NCBI RefSeq assembly: GCF_022259695.1
Contig: NZ_CP092099.1
Span: 3,516,798 to 3,580,797 of the forward strand
Origin: Flaviramulus sp. BrNp1-15
GTDB taxonomy: Bacteria > Bacteroidota > Bacteroidia > Flavobacteriales > Flavobacteriaceae
Direction: 5' to 3'
Length of the DNA: 64,000 nucleotides
The position numbers and the translations under genes are program-made. Positions 27,086 to 35,668 of this stretch are shown here, in pieces. Position 1 is the first letter of the stretch. Each line of letters starts with the position of its first letter. The notes beneath the pieces were generated by a model. That model had not been told where the DNA came from and searched no databases. It was given only the letters and a program-made list of their open reading frames with translations.

Positions 27086-27910
27086 ATGAAACAATATCAC
27101 GATTTAGTAAAACACGTTTTAGAAAACGGTAATGAAAAAGGAGACAGAACAGGAACAGGCACTAAAAGTGTTTTTGGTTATCAAATGCGATTTGACTTAA
27201 AGGAAGGATTTCCTATGGTAACTACCAAAAAGTTACATTTAAAATCTATAGTTTACGAATTACTTTGGTTTTTAAAAGGTGATACTAATATTAAATACCT
27301 AACTGAAAACGGTGTTCGCATCTGGAATGAATGGGCTGATGAGAATGGAGATTTAGGACCTGTATATGGTCACCAATGGCGTAACTGGAATGACGATGAG
27401 ATTGATCAGATAAAAGAAGTTATTCATACCCTAAAAAACAACCCAAATAGTCGTAGAATGTTAGTTTCTGCTTGGAATCCTTCGGTATTACCTGATACTT
27501 CTAAATCGTTTAGTGAAAATGTAGCTAATGGAAAAGCGGCACTCCCTCCTTGTCATGCTTTTTTTCAATTTTATGTAGCTGATGGTAAATTATCTTGTCA
27601 ACTTTATCAAAGAAGTGCAGATATATTTTTAGGTGTACCTTTTAATATTGCGTCATACGCATTATTTACTATGATGATGGCTCAAGTTTGTGGTTATCAA
27701 CCTGGTGAATTTATCCATACTTTTGGTGATGCTCATATTTACAGTAACCATTATGAGCAATTAGAACTTCAACTTTCAAGAGATATTAGACCATTACCTA
27801 AAATGATATTAAATCCAGAAGTAAAAGATATTTTCGATTTTACTTTTGATGATTTCACTTTAATAGATTATAACCCCCATCCACATATAAAAGGTGTGGT
27901 TGCAGTATAG
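27086..27910 (+). CDS. thyA: Thymidylate synthase
   Basis: The 274-aa enzyme (start [10 protein letters not shown]) methylates dUMP to dTMP with methylenetetrahydrofolate. It shows [13 protein letters not shown], the RM...SAWNPS segment and the catalytic Cys in [11 protein letters not shown]. An in-frame ATG at 27044 would add 14 residues, but these are not part of the family and lie across a leader hairpin, so the ATG at 27086 is chosen. A DHFR fusion is encoded 660 bases further on, so two folate-cycle partners are close together. Confidence 0.97.
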   Translation: MKQYHDLVKHVLENGNEKGDRTGTGTKSVFGYQMRFDLKEGFPMVTTKKLHLKSIVYELLWFLKGDTNIKYLTENGVRIWNEWADENGDLGPVYGHQWRNWNDDEIDQIKEVIHTLKNNPNSRRMLVSAWNPSVLPDTSKSFSENVANGKAALPPCHAFFQFYVADGKLSCQLYQRSADIFLGVPFNIASYALFTMMMAQVCGYQPGEFIHTFGDAHIYSNHYEQLELQLSRDIRPLPKMILNPEVKDIFDFTFDDFTLIDYNPHPHIKGVVAV

Positions 27911-27917
27911 CAAAAAC

Positions 27918-27950
27918 AAAAAAGCACTTTCAAATGAAAGTGCTTTTTTT
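27918..27950. terminator. Bidirectional terminator between thyA and the CBM48-like gene
   Basis: GCACTTTC (27924-27931), loop aaat and GAAAGTGC (27936-27943), extended by A and T runs on both sides, form a strong hairpin between two convergent genes. Confidence 0.9.
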
Positions 27951-27967
27951 ATTTATTAAAAACTTTA

Positions 27968-28267
27968 TTATAAGTTTATAACGCTATTTTCTGCTCCAGC
28001 AAAATCATTCCAAGCATAAGCATCAGCAGCTTCATCATTAACATAAACTGTTTCATCTATTAAATACTTAAACTCATAAGTACTTCCTGTTTCTAAATCA
28101 AAAGTTCCTTTAAAAGTTCCGTTCTTTAATTTTTTAAGAGGCGCTTTTTTTGCATTCCATTCGTTAAAAGAACCAACTACAGATACTTTTTTTGCGTCTT
28201 CAGCAGGTAAAGAAAAAGTTACTTTACATACTGGTTTTGTTTTTAAATATTGCTTTTTAATAGACAT
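27968..28267 (-). CDS. Isoamylase-early-set / CBM48-like glycogen-binding domain protein
   Basis: The 99-aa protein is a single immunoglobulin-like carbohydrate-binding domain: VSVVGSFNEWNAKKAPLKK is the typical FNxW motif, followed by FKGTFDLETGSTYEFKYLIDE. Such stand-alone domains relate to the AMPK-beta/isoamylase N-terminal fold and bind alpha-glucans. The start MSIKKQYLKTK at 28267 is chosen, since an upstream in-frame ATG at 28345 would add 26 residues without domain similarity. It is a single gene ending at a shared terminator. Confidence 0.85.
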   Translation of the reverse strand: MSIKKQYLKTKPVCKVTFSLPAEDAKKVSVVGSFNEWNAKKAPLKKLKNGTFKGTFDLETGSTYEFKYLIDETVYVNDEAADAYAWNDFAGAENSVINL

Positions 28268-28571
28268 AATTTTTAATTTTAAAGTGTTGTTTTTCAGGAC
28301 AAATTTATAAACATTTTTAGAAGCACAATCAATTACATGATACACTTTTAAAAAATTATCAATTTGTTAATATGGGTTCACATAAATTTAAAGTTACTAA
28401 AAAAATTAGCATAATATTTGTAGGATTATCAATGTGTTTAAAATCGTTTTTAACTGATTATCAAAGAGTTTTAATTGTAACCGATTACACAAATCAAGAT
28501 TTTTTAAGTTAATAGTTTAATCTTTTCATATCACTAAAAAGCATTAACTTTACACTCATTATTTTACCAGT
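28268..28571. other. Divergent intergenic region with a candidate DHFR promoter
   Basis: This AT-rich region separates two divergent genes. TTTT (28523-28526) and TAACTTTA (28545-28552), 18 bases apart, resemble a Bacteroidota promoter reading right and would give a short leader for the gene at 28572. Nothing else is seen. Confidence 0.45.
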
Positions 28572-29483
28572 ATGTTCGGAAAAAAGAAAACAACCCCGCA
28601 AATAGATAAAGACCAATTAGAATTAATTGAAAACGCACAAAAACGTATTAAGCAAAAAAAGCGTTTATACATACATTTCGTTATTTTTTTAATTGGAGCT
28701 ATTTTTTTAATTCTTGCAAATACCGTTTTAGGTATAGGCAAAGAATTTACAATTTTAGGAAAAGAATGGTTTTTATACGCAATTCTCTTATGGCTATTCT
28801 TTTTTCTTTATCATTTATTCAATGTGTTTGTTACACATAAATTTATGGGTAAAGCATGGGAAAAACAACAATTAGATAAATTGATTTCTAAACAACAAGA
28901 ACGTATAGAACAACTAAAAGCTGGTTTTGTTAAAGAAGAAAAGCTTATTGCTCAAACGCAGGTATATAATGAAACTAAAAGTAAAACCAAAAGTTCTGAG
29001 CTAACTATTATTGTTGCAGCTGCAGAAAATGATGCTATTGGTAAAGGCAATCAACTTATTTGGCATTTAAGTGATGATCTTAAACGTTTTAAAAATTTAA
29101 CAAATGGTCATCATATAATTATGGGGCGCAAAACTTTTGAGAGCTTTCCTAAACCACTTCCTAATAGAACACATGTTGTTATTACAAGACAAGAAAATTA
29201 TAAAGCGCCTAACGGCGTAATTATTGTTAATAATTTAGAAGATGCCATTGATGCGTCTAAAAATGACACACAACCTTTTATAATTGGTGGAGGCGAAATT
29301 TACAAACAAGCTTTAGCCTTTGCTGATAAAATTGAATTGACTCGAGTTCACGAAAATTTTGAGGCCGATACCTTTTTTCCAAAAATAGACTCAAATATCT
29401 GGAAGGAAACAGCAAATGTTTTTCACAAAAAAGATGAAAATCACGATTATGAGTTTTCGTTTATTACTTACCAGAGAAAATGA
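28572..29483 (+). CDS. Dihydrofolate reductase fused to an N-terminal two-helix membrane (2TM) domain
   Basis: The 303-aa protein has a basic start (MFGKKKT), two hydrophobic helices (about residues 37-55 and 65-85) matching the flavobacterial 2TM domain, and a charged coiled linker (to ~140). A complete DHFR follows: LTIIVAAAENDAIGKGNQLIWHL, MGRKTFESF, IGGGEIYKQAL and EADTFFP. The DHFR part has no start codon of its own at the expected place (Leu instead of Met), so the enzyme should exist only as a membrane-attached form. It reduces dihydrofolate, the product of ThyA. Its stop overlaps the next start by 4 bases. Confidence 0.88.
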   Translation: MFGKKKTTPQIDKDQLELIENAQKRIKQKKRLYIHFVIFLIGAIFLILANTVLGIGKEFTILGKEWFLYAILLWLFFFLYHLFNVFVTHKFMGKAWEKQQLDKLISKQQERIEQLKAGFVKEEKLIAQTQVYNETKSKTKSSELTIIVAAAENDAIGKGNQLIWHLSDDLKRFKNLTNGHHIIMGRKTFESFPKPLPNRTHVVITRQENYKAPNGVIIVNNLEDAIDASKNDTQPFIIGGGEIYKQALAFADKIELTRVHENFEADTFFPKIDSNIWKETANVFHKKDENHDYEFSFITYQRK

Positions 29484-30328
29484 AAAAACTCTTGTTTGTT
29501 TGTTTGCTTTTTTTAGCTGGTTGCAATGCAACTAAAATAAACGACAAATTAGAGTCTACAATTTTAAAAGATAATTTTTTTTCTAATGAATTAAATGAGC
29601 ATGTTAACTACGAGATTTATTTACCTCCTAATTACAAAAACGCAAATAATCATCGTATTATCTATTTATTACATGGCCACGGTGGCAGTGAAAATAATTG
29701 GTTTGCTAAAGAAGAAGGCAATGTTAAAATTATATTAGACAGCTTAATTAAAATTAAAGCCATAAAACCCTTAATAGCGGTATCGTTAAATGCTAAAAAC
29801 ACTTGGTATGTAGATAGCAAAAAACTTATGGAATCTGCTTATATTAAAGAATTTACACCTTTAATAGAAACAAAATATAACTTAAATATAAATACAGAAA
29901 ACAGGTTAATTGCAGGAGTTTCTGCAGGCGGTTTCGGTGCTTTAGGTTTTAGTTTAAAATATCCTCATTTATTTAAAGCAGCAATTTTATTAAGTCCAGC
30001 AGCATATTATCCATTGCCTCCTGATATTTCTTCTTCACGTAAAATAGATGTATTTAGAAAAAATGGTGTTTTTAACGATTCTATTTGGCAATCTTACTCA
30101 TATAGGAAATTAATGAGCACTAAAAAAGGAAACATTACTTATCCTAAATTTTATATTTCTACAGGCGATGACGATGCCTACGATATTTTTACAGTTGTAG
30201 CAGATTTAAGAACTTTTTTTATTGAATACAATATAAAAAACGAAGTTTTAGTAATTAACGGCGGACATGATTGGGGTGTGTGGAGAAAATGTTTTATAAA
30301 CGATTTAATTAGAATTTTTAATGATTAA
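29480..30328 (+). CDS. Esterase D/putative esterase family lipoprotein
   Basis: The 282-aa protein has a lipoprotein signal (FLAGC, Cys15) and an alpha/beta hydrolase fold: oxyanion region LLHGHGGSENNW, nucleophile elbow GVSAGGFGAL, and a C-terminal His in NGGHDWGVW. It belongs with the putative esterase (Esterase D/feruloyl esterase-like) family and should act in the periplasm. It overlaps the DHFR gene by 4 bases (ATGA), so the two are translationally coupled, although no metabolic link is evident. Substrate unknown. Confidence 0.87.
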   Translation: MKKLLFVCLLFLAGCNATKINDKLESTILKDNFFSNELNEHVNYEIYLPPNYKNANNHRIIYLLHGHGGSENNWFAKEEGNVKIILDSLIKIKAIKPLIAVSLNAKNTWYVDSKKLMESAYIKEFTPLIETKYNLNINTENRLIAGVSAGGFGALGFSLKYPHLFKAAILLSPAAYYPLPPDISSSRKIDVFRKNGVFNDSIWQSYSYRKLMSTKKGNITYPKFYISTGDDDAYDIFTVVADLRTFFIEYNIKNEVLVINGGHDWGVWRKCFINDLIRIFND

Positions 30329-30337
30329 TTTTGCCGC

Positions 30338-31894
30338 ATGGTAAAAGAGATACAACTTCGTATTACACTCAAAGAAGAGCAAATTAGCGATATTCTAGTT
30401 ATAAAATCTGCCCTAAAATTAGATATTAGTAAAGACGATATTACAGGTATAAAAATCCTTAGAAAATCTATTGATGCCCGAAAACCAAAAATTGTTTTTA
30501 ATTATAAAGTAGCAGTTTTTATAAATGAACCGCTTCCTGAAACTTCTGAATACCAGTTTGACTATAAAGATGTTTCTAAAGCTAAACCCATTCATATTAT
30601 AGGTTTTGGTCCTGCAGGTATGTATGCTGCTTTACGTTGTATAGAATTGGGTTTTAAACCTATTGTTTTAGAACGTGGTAAAAATGTTCAAGATAGACGT
30701 AGAGATTTAAAAGCTATAAATCAAGACCATTTTGTAAACGAAGATTCTAATTATTGCTTTGGTGAGGGAGGAGCCGGAACTTACAGCGATGGAAAATTAT
30801 ATACCAGAAGTTTAAAACGTGGTGATGTACGTCGCATTTTTGAAAACCTTGTTTTTCATGGTGCTACAGAGCAAATTTTAATTGATGCTCATCCACATAT
30901 TGGCACAAACAAACTACCTAAAGTGGTTCAAAATATTCGAGAAACCATTTTAAAATTTGGTGGAGAAATTCATTTTGAAACTCGAGTTACAGACTTCATT
31001 ATAAAAGAAAATAAAATCAAGTCTATCCAACTTAATGATAATGAAGAGATAGCTGTAGAAAAAGTAATTTTAGCAACAGGGCATTCTGCCAGAGATATTT
31101 TTTACCTACTTTACAATAAACAAATTGCTTTAGAAGCAAAATCGTTTGCAATGGGTGTTCGTGTGGAGCATCCACAACATATTATTGATTCTATTCAATA
31201 TCATTGCACAGGAGAGCGTGATGAATTACTTCCGGCAGCTTCATATAGTTTAGTCCAACAAGTAAACGGGCGTGGTGTCTACTCATTCTGTATGTGTCCT
31301 GGTGGTTTTATAGTTCCGGCGGCAACTGCAAATGGAGAAGTTGTAGTTAATGGTATGTCGCCTTCAAAACGAAATAATTTATACGCAAATTCAGGTATTG
31401 TTGTAGAAATTGATGTGAATAAAGATTTACCCAAATATGAAAAATTTGGAGTTTTAAAAGGATTAGAATACCAAAAAAATTTAGAAAAACTTGCTTTTAC
31501 CTCTGGTGGAAGAAGTCAAGTTGCCCCTGCTCAACGTTTAACAGATTTTGTTGAAGGTAAACTATCAAACGATTTGAATTCTACATCTTATCAACCTGGA
31601 TTAAATTCCGCACCTTTACATTCGCTTTTACCAAAATTAATTGGAAGTAGATTACGCAAAGGTTTTCAAGCATTTGGACAAAAAATGAAAGGTTATTACA
31701 CTGAAGAAGCCAATATAGTTGGTGTAGAATCCAGAACCTCATCGCCAGTTTCTATCCCTAGAACTGATACCTTGGAGCACCCTCAAATTTCAAATTTATA
31801 CCCTTGTGGAGAAGGTGGTGGTTATGCCGGAGGAATTGTATCGGCAGCTATGGATGGCGAACGATGTGCAGAAGCTGCAACTAATAACTTATAG
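30338..31894 (+). CDS. FAD-dependent dehydrogenase of the COG2509 type
   Basis: The 518-aa protein has an N-terminal ~85-residue domain, then the dinucleotide-binding motif GFGPAGMYAALRCIELG with VLERGK, FGEGGAGTYSDGKLYTR, and a C-terminal PCGEGGGYAGGIVSAAMDG that binds FAD. It matches an uncharacterised, widely conserved flavoprotein family. TAATTTTG at 30326-30333 is an exact -7 match that overlaps the previous stop codon and lies five bases before the start, so a near-leaderless transcript is possible. Confidence 0.88.
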   Translation: MVKEIQLRITLKEEQISDILVIKSALKLDISKDDITGIKILRKSIDARKPKIVFNYKVAVFINEPLPETSEYQFDYKDVSKAKPIHIIGFGPAGMYAALRCIELGFKPIVLERGKNVQDRRRDLKAINQDHFVNEDSNYCFGEGGAGTYSDGKLYTRSLKRGDVRRIFENLVFHGATEQILIDAHPHIGTNKLPKVVQNIRETILKFGGEIHFETRVTDFIIKENKIKSIQLNDNEEIAVEKVILATGHSARDIFYLLYNKQIALEAKSFAMGVRVEHPQHIIDSIQYHCTGERDELLPAASYSLVQQVNGRGVYSFCMCPGGFIVPAATANGEVVVNGMSPSKRNNLYANSGIVVEIDVNKDLPKYEKFGVLKGLEYQKNLEKLAFTSGGRSQVAPAQRLTDFVEGKLSNDLNSTSYQPGLNSAPLHSLLPKLIGSRLRKGFQAFGQKMKGYYTEEANIVGVESRTSSPVSIPRTDTLEHPQISNLYPCGEGGGYAGGIVSAAMDGERCAEAATNNL

Positions 31895-31909
31895 TTGTAA
31901 TTTTATTTC

Positions 31910-31917
31910 TATTTTTG
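31910..31917 (+). promoter_or_regulatory. -7 promoter element before fabD
   Basis: TATTTTTG is an exact match to TAnnTTTG and lies 22 bases before the fabD ATG. No good -33 element is seen 19 bases upstream. Confidence 0.4.
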
Positions 31918-31939
31918 CAGCATTAAAATTTGAATCGAA

Positions 31940-32833
31940 ATGAACGCATATATATTTCCAGGTCAGGGCGCACAATTCTCAGGAATGGGCTTAGATCTTT
32001 ATGAAAACTCACCTTTAGCACAAGAATTATTTGAACAGGCTAACGAAATTTTAGGGTTTCATATAACAGATATCATGTTTGAAGGATCTGCTGAAGACCT
32101 AAAAGAAACTAAAGTAACACAACCTGCCATTTTTTTACACTCTGTAATTCTAGCAAAAACTTTAGGCAACAGTTTTAAACCAGATATGGTTGCTGGTCAT
32201 TCTCTTGGAGAATTTTCAGCATTGGTAGCTAATGGCACTTTAACTTTTGAAGATGGTTTAAAATTAGTGTCTCAACGTGCTATAGCAATGCAAAAAGCTT
32301 GCGAACTTAAACCAAGTACTATGGCTGCAGTTTTAGGTTTAGAAGATGATGTTGTTGAAAAAGTATGTGCTACAACTGAAGGTATTGTAGTAGCTGCCAA
32401 TTATAATTGCCCTGGACAACTTGTTATTTCAGGAGAAGTTGAAGCTATAAAGAAAGCTTGTGAAACTCTAAAAAATGAAGGTGCTCGCAGAGCTTTAGTG
32501 CTACCTGTTGGTGGCGCATTTCACTCGCCATTAATGGAACCTGCTCGTGAAGAACTAGCAGCTGCAATTGAAAATACTACGTTTAGCAAACCTAACTGTC
32601 CTATTTATCAAAATGTAACAGCAAATGCTGTAATTGATGAAACAGCAATCAAATCAAATTTAATTTCTCAGTTAACCGCACCTGTTCGTTGGACTCAATC
32701 TGTTCAACAAATGATAGCAGATGGCGCTACTTTATTTACTGAAGTTGGTCCGGGTAAAGTTTTACAAGGTTTAGTAAAGAAAATTAACAGAGAAGCAGAA
32801 ACAGCTTCAGCAACTTTTGAGACTATTAACTAA
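31940..32833 (+). CDS. fabD: Malonyl-CoA:ACP transacylase
   Basis: The 297-aa enzyme loads malonyl groups onto acyl carrier protein for fatty-acid synthesis. It shows FPGQGAQFSGMG, the active-site Ser in GHSLGEFSAL, the AAVLGL segment and the catalytic His in GGAFHSPLM. It directly precedes lspA: the stop codon is followed at once by the next ATG, so the two are co-transcribed. Confidence 0.96.
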   Translation: MNAYIFPGQGAQFSGMGLDLYENSPLAQELFEQANEILGFHITDIMFEGSAEDLKETKVTQPAIFLHSVILAKTLGNSFKPDMVAGHSLGEFSALVANGTLTFEDGLKLVSQRAIAMQKACELKPSTMAAVLGLEDDVVEKVCATTEGIVVAANYNCPGQLVISGEVEAIKKACETLKNEGARRALVLPVGGAFHSPLMEPAREELAAAIENTTFSKPNCPIYQNVTANAVIDETAIKSNLISQLTAPVRWTQSVQQMIADGATLFTEVGPGKVLQGLVKKINREAETASATFETIN

Positions 32834-33346
32834 ATGAAATTATCCAAACGCTCTATTTTTATTGCTCTAGTTATTATCTTAACTATTGCTACAGATCAAA
32901 TTTCTAAAGTAATTGTTAGAGCTAATATTGACTTAAGAACCGAAATTAACCCAGGAGAACGTATCCCATTAATTGGTGAAGCTTTCATTATGATGAATGT
33001 TGAGAATGAAGGTGCTTTTCTTGGAATGGGTAGCGAATTAAATGAAACGCTTAGAGTTATATTATTACTTATATTACCAATACTAGTTTTAGGCTTTGTT
33101 TTACGGCATATTTTAAAAGATAAATCTTTAGATAACTGGTCTCTATTTGCTTTTTCTAGTATTATAGGAGGTGGTATTGCTAATGTTTTTGATAGAATAG
33201 CCTTTGGAAAAGTTACCGATTTCTTATTTATTGATCTAGGAGGAGTTTTTAAAACTGGTATTTTTAATTTGGCAGATTTATCGGTTACCACCGGAATGAT
33301 TATTTTGGTAATAACAAGTCTAAAAAAGAAAAAGGTTGCTAATTAG
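32834..33346 (+). CDS. lspA: Lipoprotein signal peptidase (signal peptidase II)
   Basis: The 170-aa membrane protease has four hydrophobic helices and both catalytic aspartates: Asp129 in VTDFLFI and Asp148 in FNLADLSV; the FDR motif (Asp120-Arg121) is also kept. It removes signal peptides from the many lipoproteins of the cell, several of which are encoded here. Its stop codon lies inside the terminator hairpin. Confidence 0.96.
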   Translation: MKLSKRSIFIALVIILTIATDQISKVIVRANIDLRTEINPGERIPLIGEAFIMMNVENEGAFLGMGSELNETLRVILLLILPILVLGFVLRHILKDKSLDNWSLFAFSSIIGGGIANVFDRIAFGKVTDFLFIDLGGVFKTGIFNLADLSVTTGMIILVITSLKKKKVAN

Positions 33347-33357
33347 CAACCTTTTTC
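33328..33357. terminator. Bidirectional terminator between lspA and galE
   Basis: GAAAAAGGTTGCT and AGCAACCTTTTTC form a perfect 13-bp inverted repeat around AATT. It contains the lspA stop codon and serves two convergent genes. Confidence 0.92.
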
Positions 33358-33369
33358 TTTTTTATTTTT

Positions 33370-34389
33370 TTAAGATCTAACTTTCTGTTCCCATTTCCAT
33401 GCTGAAAGCATAGCTTCATCTAAAGTTAACTTTGTTTCCCAACCTAATTCATTATTTGCTTTTTTTGTATCTGCGTATGCGGATATAATATCGCCTTCTC
33501 TTCTTCCTACTTTTTTATAGTTTAATTTCTTTCCAGAAGCCTTCTCAAAAGATTTAATTACATCTAAAACAGAACTCCCTTTACCTGTACCTAGATTAAA
33601 AGTCTCGTACCTCTCTTTATTTTTATTATTAAGTAATCTTTCTAAAGCTATAACATGAGCTTTTGCTAAATCGACCACGTGAATATAATCACGAATACAT
33701 GTACCATCTGGAGTTGGGTAATCATCTCCAAAAACAGATAATTGTTCACGTAAACCTATTGCTGTTTGTGTAATAAATGGCACTAAATTTTGTGGGACAC
33801 CAATTGGCAATTCTCCTATTTCTGTTGACTCATGCGCACCAACAGGATTAAAATATCTAAGTGCAATTGCTTTTAAATTTGGTATTGCTTTACATGTATC
33901 ACTAATGATTTCTTCACCAATCTGTTTTGTGTTCCCATAAGGCGATTCTGCTTGTTTTACAGGCGCATTTTCTGTTATTGGTAACTCATCTGCTTGTCCA
34001 TAAACTGTACAAGATGAGCTAAATATAAAATTTGCTTTTGGTAGTTTTCTTAATTCTTTTAGAATATAAACCAAAGTTCCAATATTATTTTCATAATATA
34101 ACAATGGTTCTTTTACACTTTCTCCAACAGCCTTACTAGCTGCAAAATGAATTACACCTTTAATATCGTTATGTTTTGCAAAAAAGGCTTCAACTTCAGC
34201 TTTTTCTTTTAAATCTAACTTTTCAAAAATGGGTGTTTTTCCTGTTATTGCAGTTATTCCATCTAATACCTTAATAGATGAGTTTGATAAATCGTCAATT
34301 ATTACAACCTCATAACCTTCATTTTGTAATTCAACAACGGTGTGCGATCCAATAAAACCTAATCCTCCTGTTACTAATACTTTATCCAT
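33370..34389 (-). CDS. galE: UDP-glucose 4-epimerase
   Basis: The 339-aa short-chain dehydrogenase-type enzyme has the NAD motif VTGGLGFIGSHTVVELQ, the SSSCTVYGQ segment, catalytic Tyr and Lys in SPYGNTKQIGE, and the GalE-type RYFNPVGAH. It interconverts UDP-glucose and UDP-galactose for surface glycans. It overlaps the upstream DegT aminotransferase gene by 8 bases, so the two likely serve the same glycan pathway. Confidence 0.94.
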   Translation of the reverse strand: MDKVLVTGGLGFIGSHTVVELQNEGYEVVIIDDLSNSSIKVLDGITAITGKTPIFEKLDLKEKAEVEAFFAKHNDIKGVIHFAASKAVGESVKEPLLYYENNIGTLVYILKELRKLPKANFIFSSSCTVYGQADELPITENAPVKQAESPYGNTKQIGEEIISDTCKAIPNLKAIALRYFNPVGAHESTEIGELPIGVPQNLVPFITQTAIGLREQLSVFGDDYPTPDGTCIRDYIHVVDLAKAHVIALERLLNNKNKERYETFNLGTGKGSSVLDVIKSFEKASGKKLNYKKVGRREGDIISAYADTKKANNELGWETKLTLDEAMLSAWKWEQKVRS

Positions 34390-35539
34390 TTACAAATTTT
34401 ATAATTGTTGATGTAATAAATTCTATTTGCTCATCATCCAATTCTGTATGCATTGGTAATGAAATTACTTCTTTAACCAACTGATTGGTTACCCTAAAAT
34501 CTTCTTCATTATAACGGCTATCTTTATATGCTTTTTGATTATGAAGTGGAATAGGATAGTAGACACCACATGGAATTCCTTTTTCATTTAAATGCTTAAC
34601 CAATGCATCTCTATCTATTCCTTTTATTTTTAGAGTATACTGATGAAAAACATGACAATCACAAGTGTCGCATATACCTTCACATTCCTTATTAACTGTA
34701 ACAGGTGTGATTATACTTTCTATGTTTTTAAAAGCTTCATTATACTTTTTAGCAGCATTTTGTCTTGCTTTATTATAGTTATCTAAATGAGGTAATTTTG
34801 CATTTAAAACAGCCGCTTGAATACTATCTAAGCGAGAATTAACACCCACAACATCATGATGATAACGTTCATACATACCATGATTTACAATACCTCTAAT
34901 AGTGTGCGCTAAATCATCATCATTTGTAAAAATAGCACCACCATCTCCATAGCAACCTAAGTTTTTAGACGGAAAAAATGATGTTGCACCAACATTTCCA
35001 ATAGTTCCAGCTTTAACCTTATTGCCATTTTTATAAGTATAATTTGCCCCTATAGCCTGTGCATTATCTTCAATAACATATAAATTATGCTCTTGAGCAA
35101 TTTCCATTATGGCTTCAATATTTGCACATTGTCCAAATAAATGTACAGGTACAATAGCTTTAGTTTTTGGTGTAATAGCCTTTTTGATAGCTTCAATGTT
35201 AATATTGAAATCATCTTCGTTTACATCTACCAAAACAGGTGTTAATTGTAATAAAGCTATAACCTCTACGGTAGCAGCAAAAGTAAAATCGGCAGTAATT
35301 ACTTCATCACCTGGCTTTAAGCCCAAGCCCATCATTGCTATTTGTAAAGCATCAGTACCATTTGCGCATGGAATTACATGTTTTACGCCTAAATACTGCT
35401 CTAAATTCCTTTGAAATTCATGAACTTTTGGTCCATTAATAAATGCTGTAGTTTCAATAACTTCTTGAATTGAAGGATTAACGACATCTTTTATATCGTT
35501 ATACTGACCTTTTAGGTCAACCATTTGAATTTTCTTCAT
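34382..35539 (-). CDS. DegT/DnrJ/EryC1/StrS-family sugar aminotransferase
   Basis: The 385-aa PLP enzyme has the PLP-binding Lys in SFFPSKNLGCYGDGGA, the Asp of VIEDNAQAIGA and the family's HLFGQCANIE. DegT proteins transfer amino groups to nucleotide-linked keto sugars in LPS and capsule synthesis; the SFFPSKNLG segment is like that of WbpE-type enzymes. An unusual cysteine-rich insertion (CEGICDTCDCH, in the last third) sits before the HQYTLKI strand. It is upstream of galE and divergent from waaA. Confidence 0.9.
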   Translation of the reverse strand: MKKIQMVDLKGQYNDIKDVVNPSIQEVIETTAFINGPKVHEFQRNLEQYLGVKHVIPCANGTDALQIAMMGLGLKPGDEVITADFTFAATVEVIALLQLTPVLVDVNEDDFNINIEAIKKAITPKTKAIVPVHLFGQCANIEAIMEIAQEHNLYVIEDNAQAIGANYTYKNGNKVKAGTIGNVGATSFFPSKNLGCYGDGGAIFTNDDDLAHTIRGIVNHGMYERYHHDVVGVNSRLDSIQAAVLNAKLPHLDNYNKARQNAAKKYNEAFKNIESIITPVTVNKECEGICDTCDCHVFHQYTLKIKGIDRDALVKHLNEKGIPCGVYYPIPLHNQKAYKDSRYNEEDFRVTNQLVKEVISLPMHTELDDEQIEFITSTIIKFVNG

Positions 35540-35668
35540 TTAAAAAAAATTATAGTCTGTTTAGTTGAGAAAAAACTAAGACTAATTTTAATGAATACCC
35601 TTTGTGGGTTAACATATAACAAAATTACAAAAATGATTAACGTTAACCAATGAATTTATTTTAAAGAA

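Noticed and set aside
28268..28345. 26-residue extension of the CBM48-like protein
   Set aside because: The extension shows no domain pattern and the ATG at 28267 gives the usual start of these small proteins.
35637..35646. TTAACGTTAA palindrome in the DegT-waaA divergent region
   Set aside because: A 10-bp AT-rich palindrome is likely by chance in this sequence, and no promoter elements could be aligned to it.
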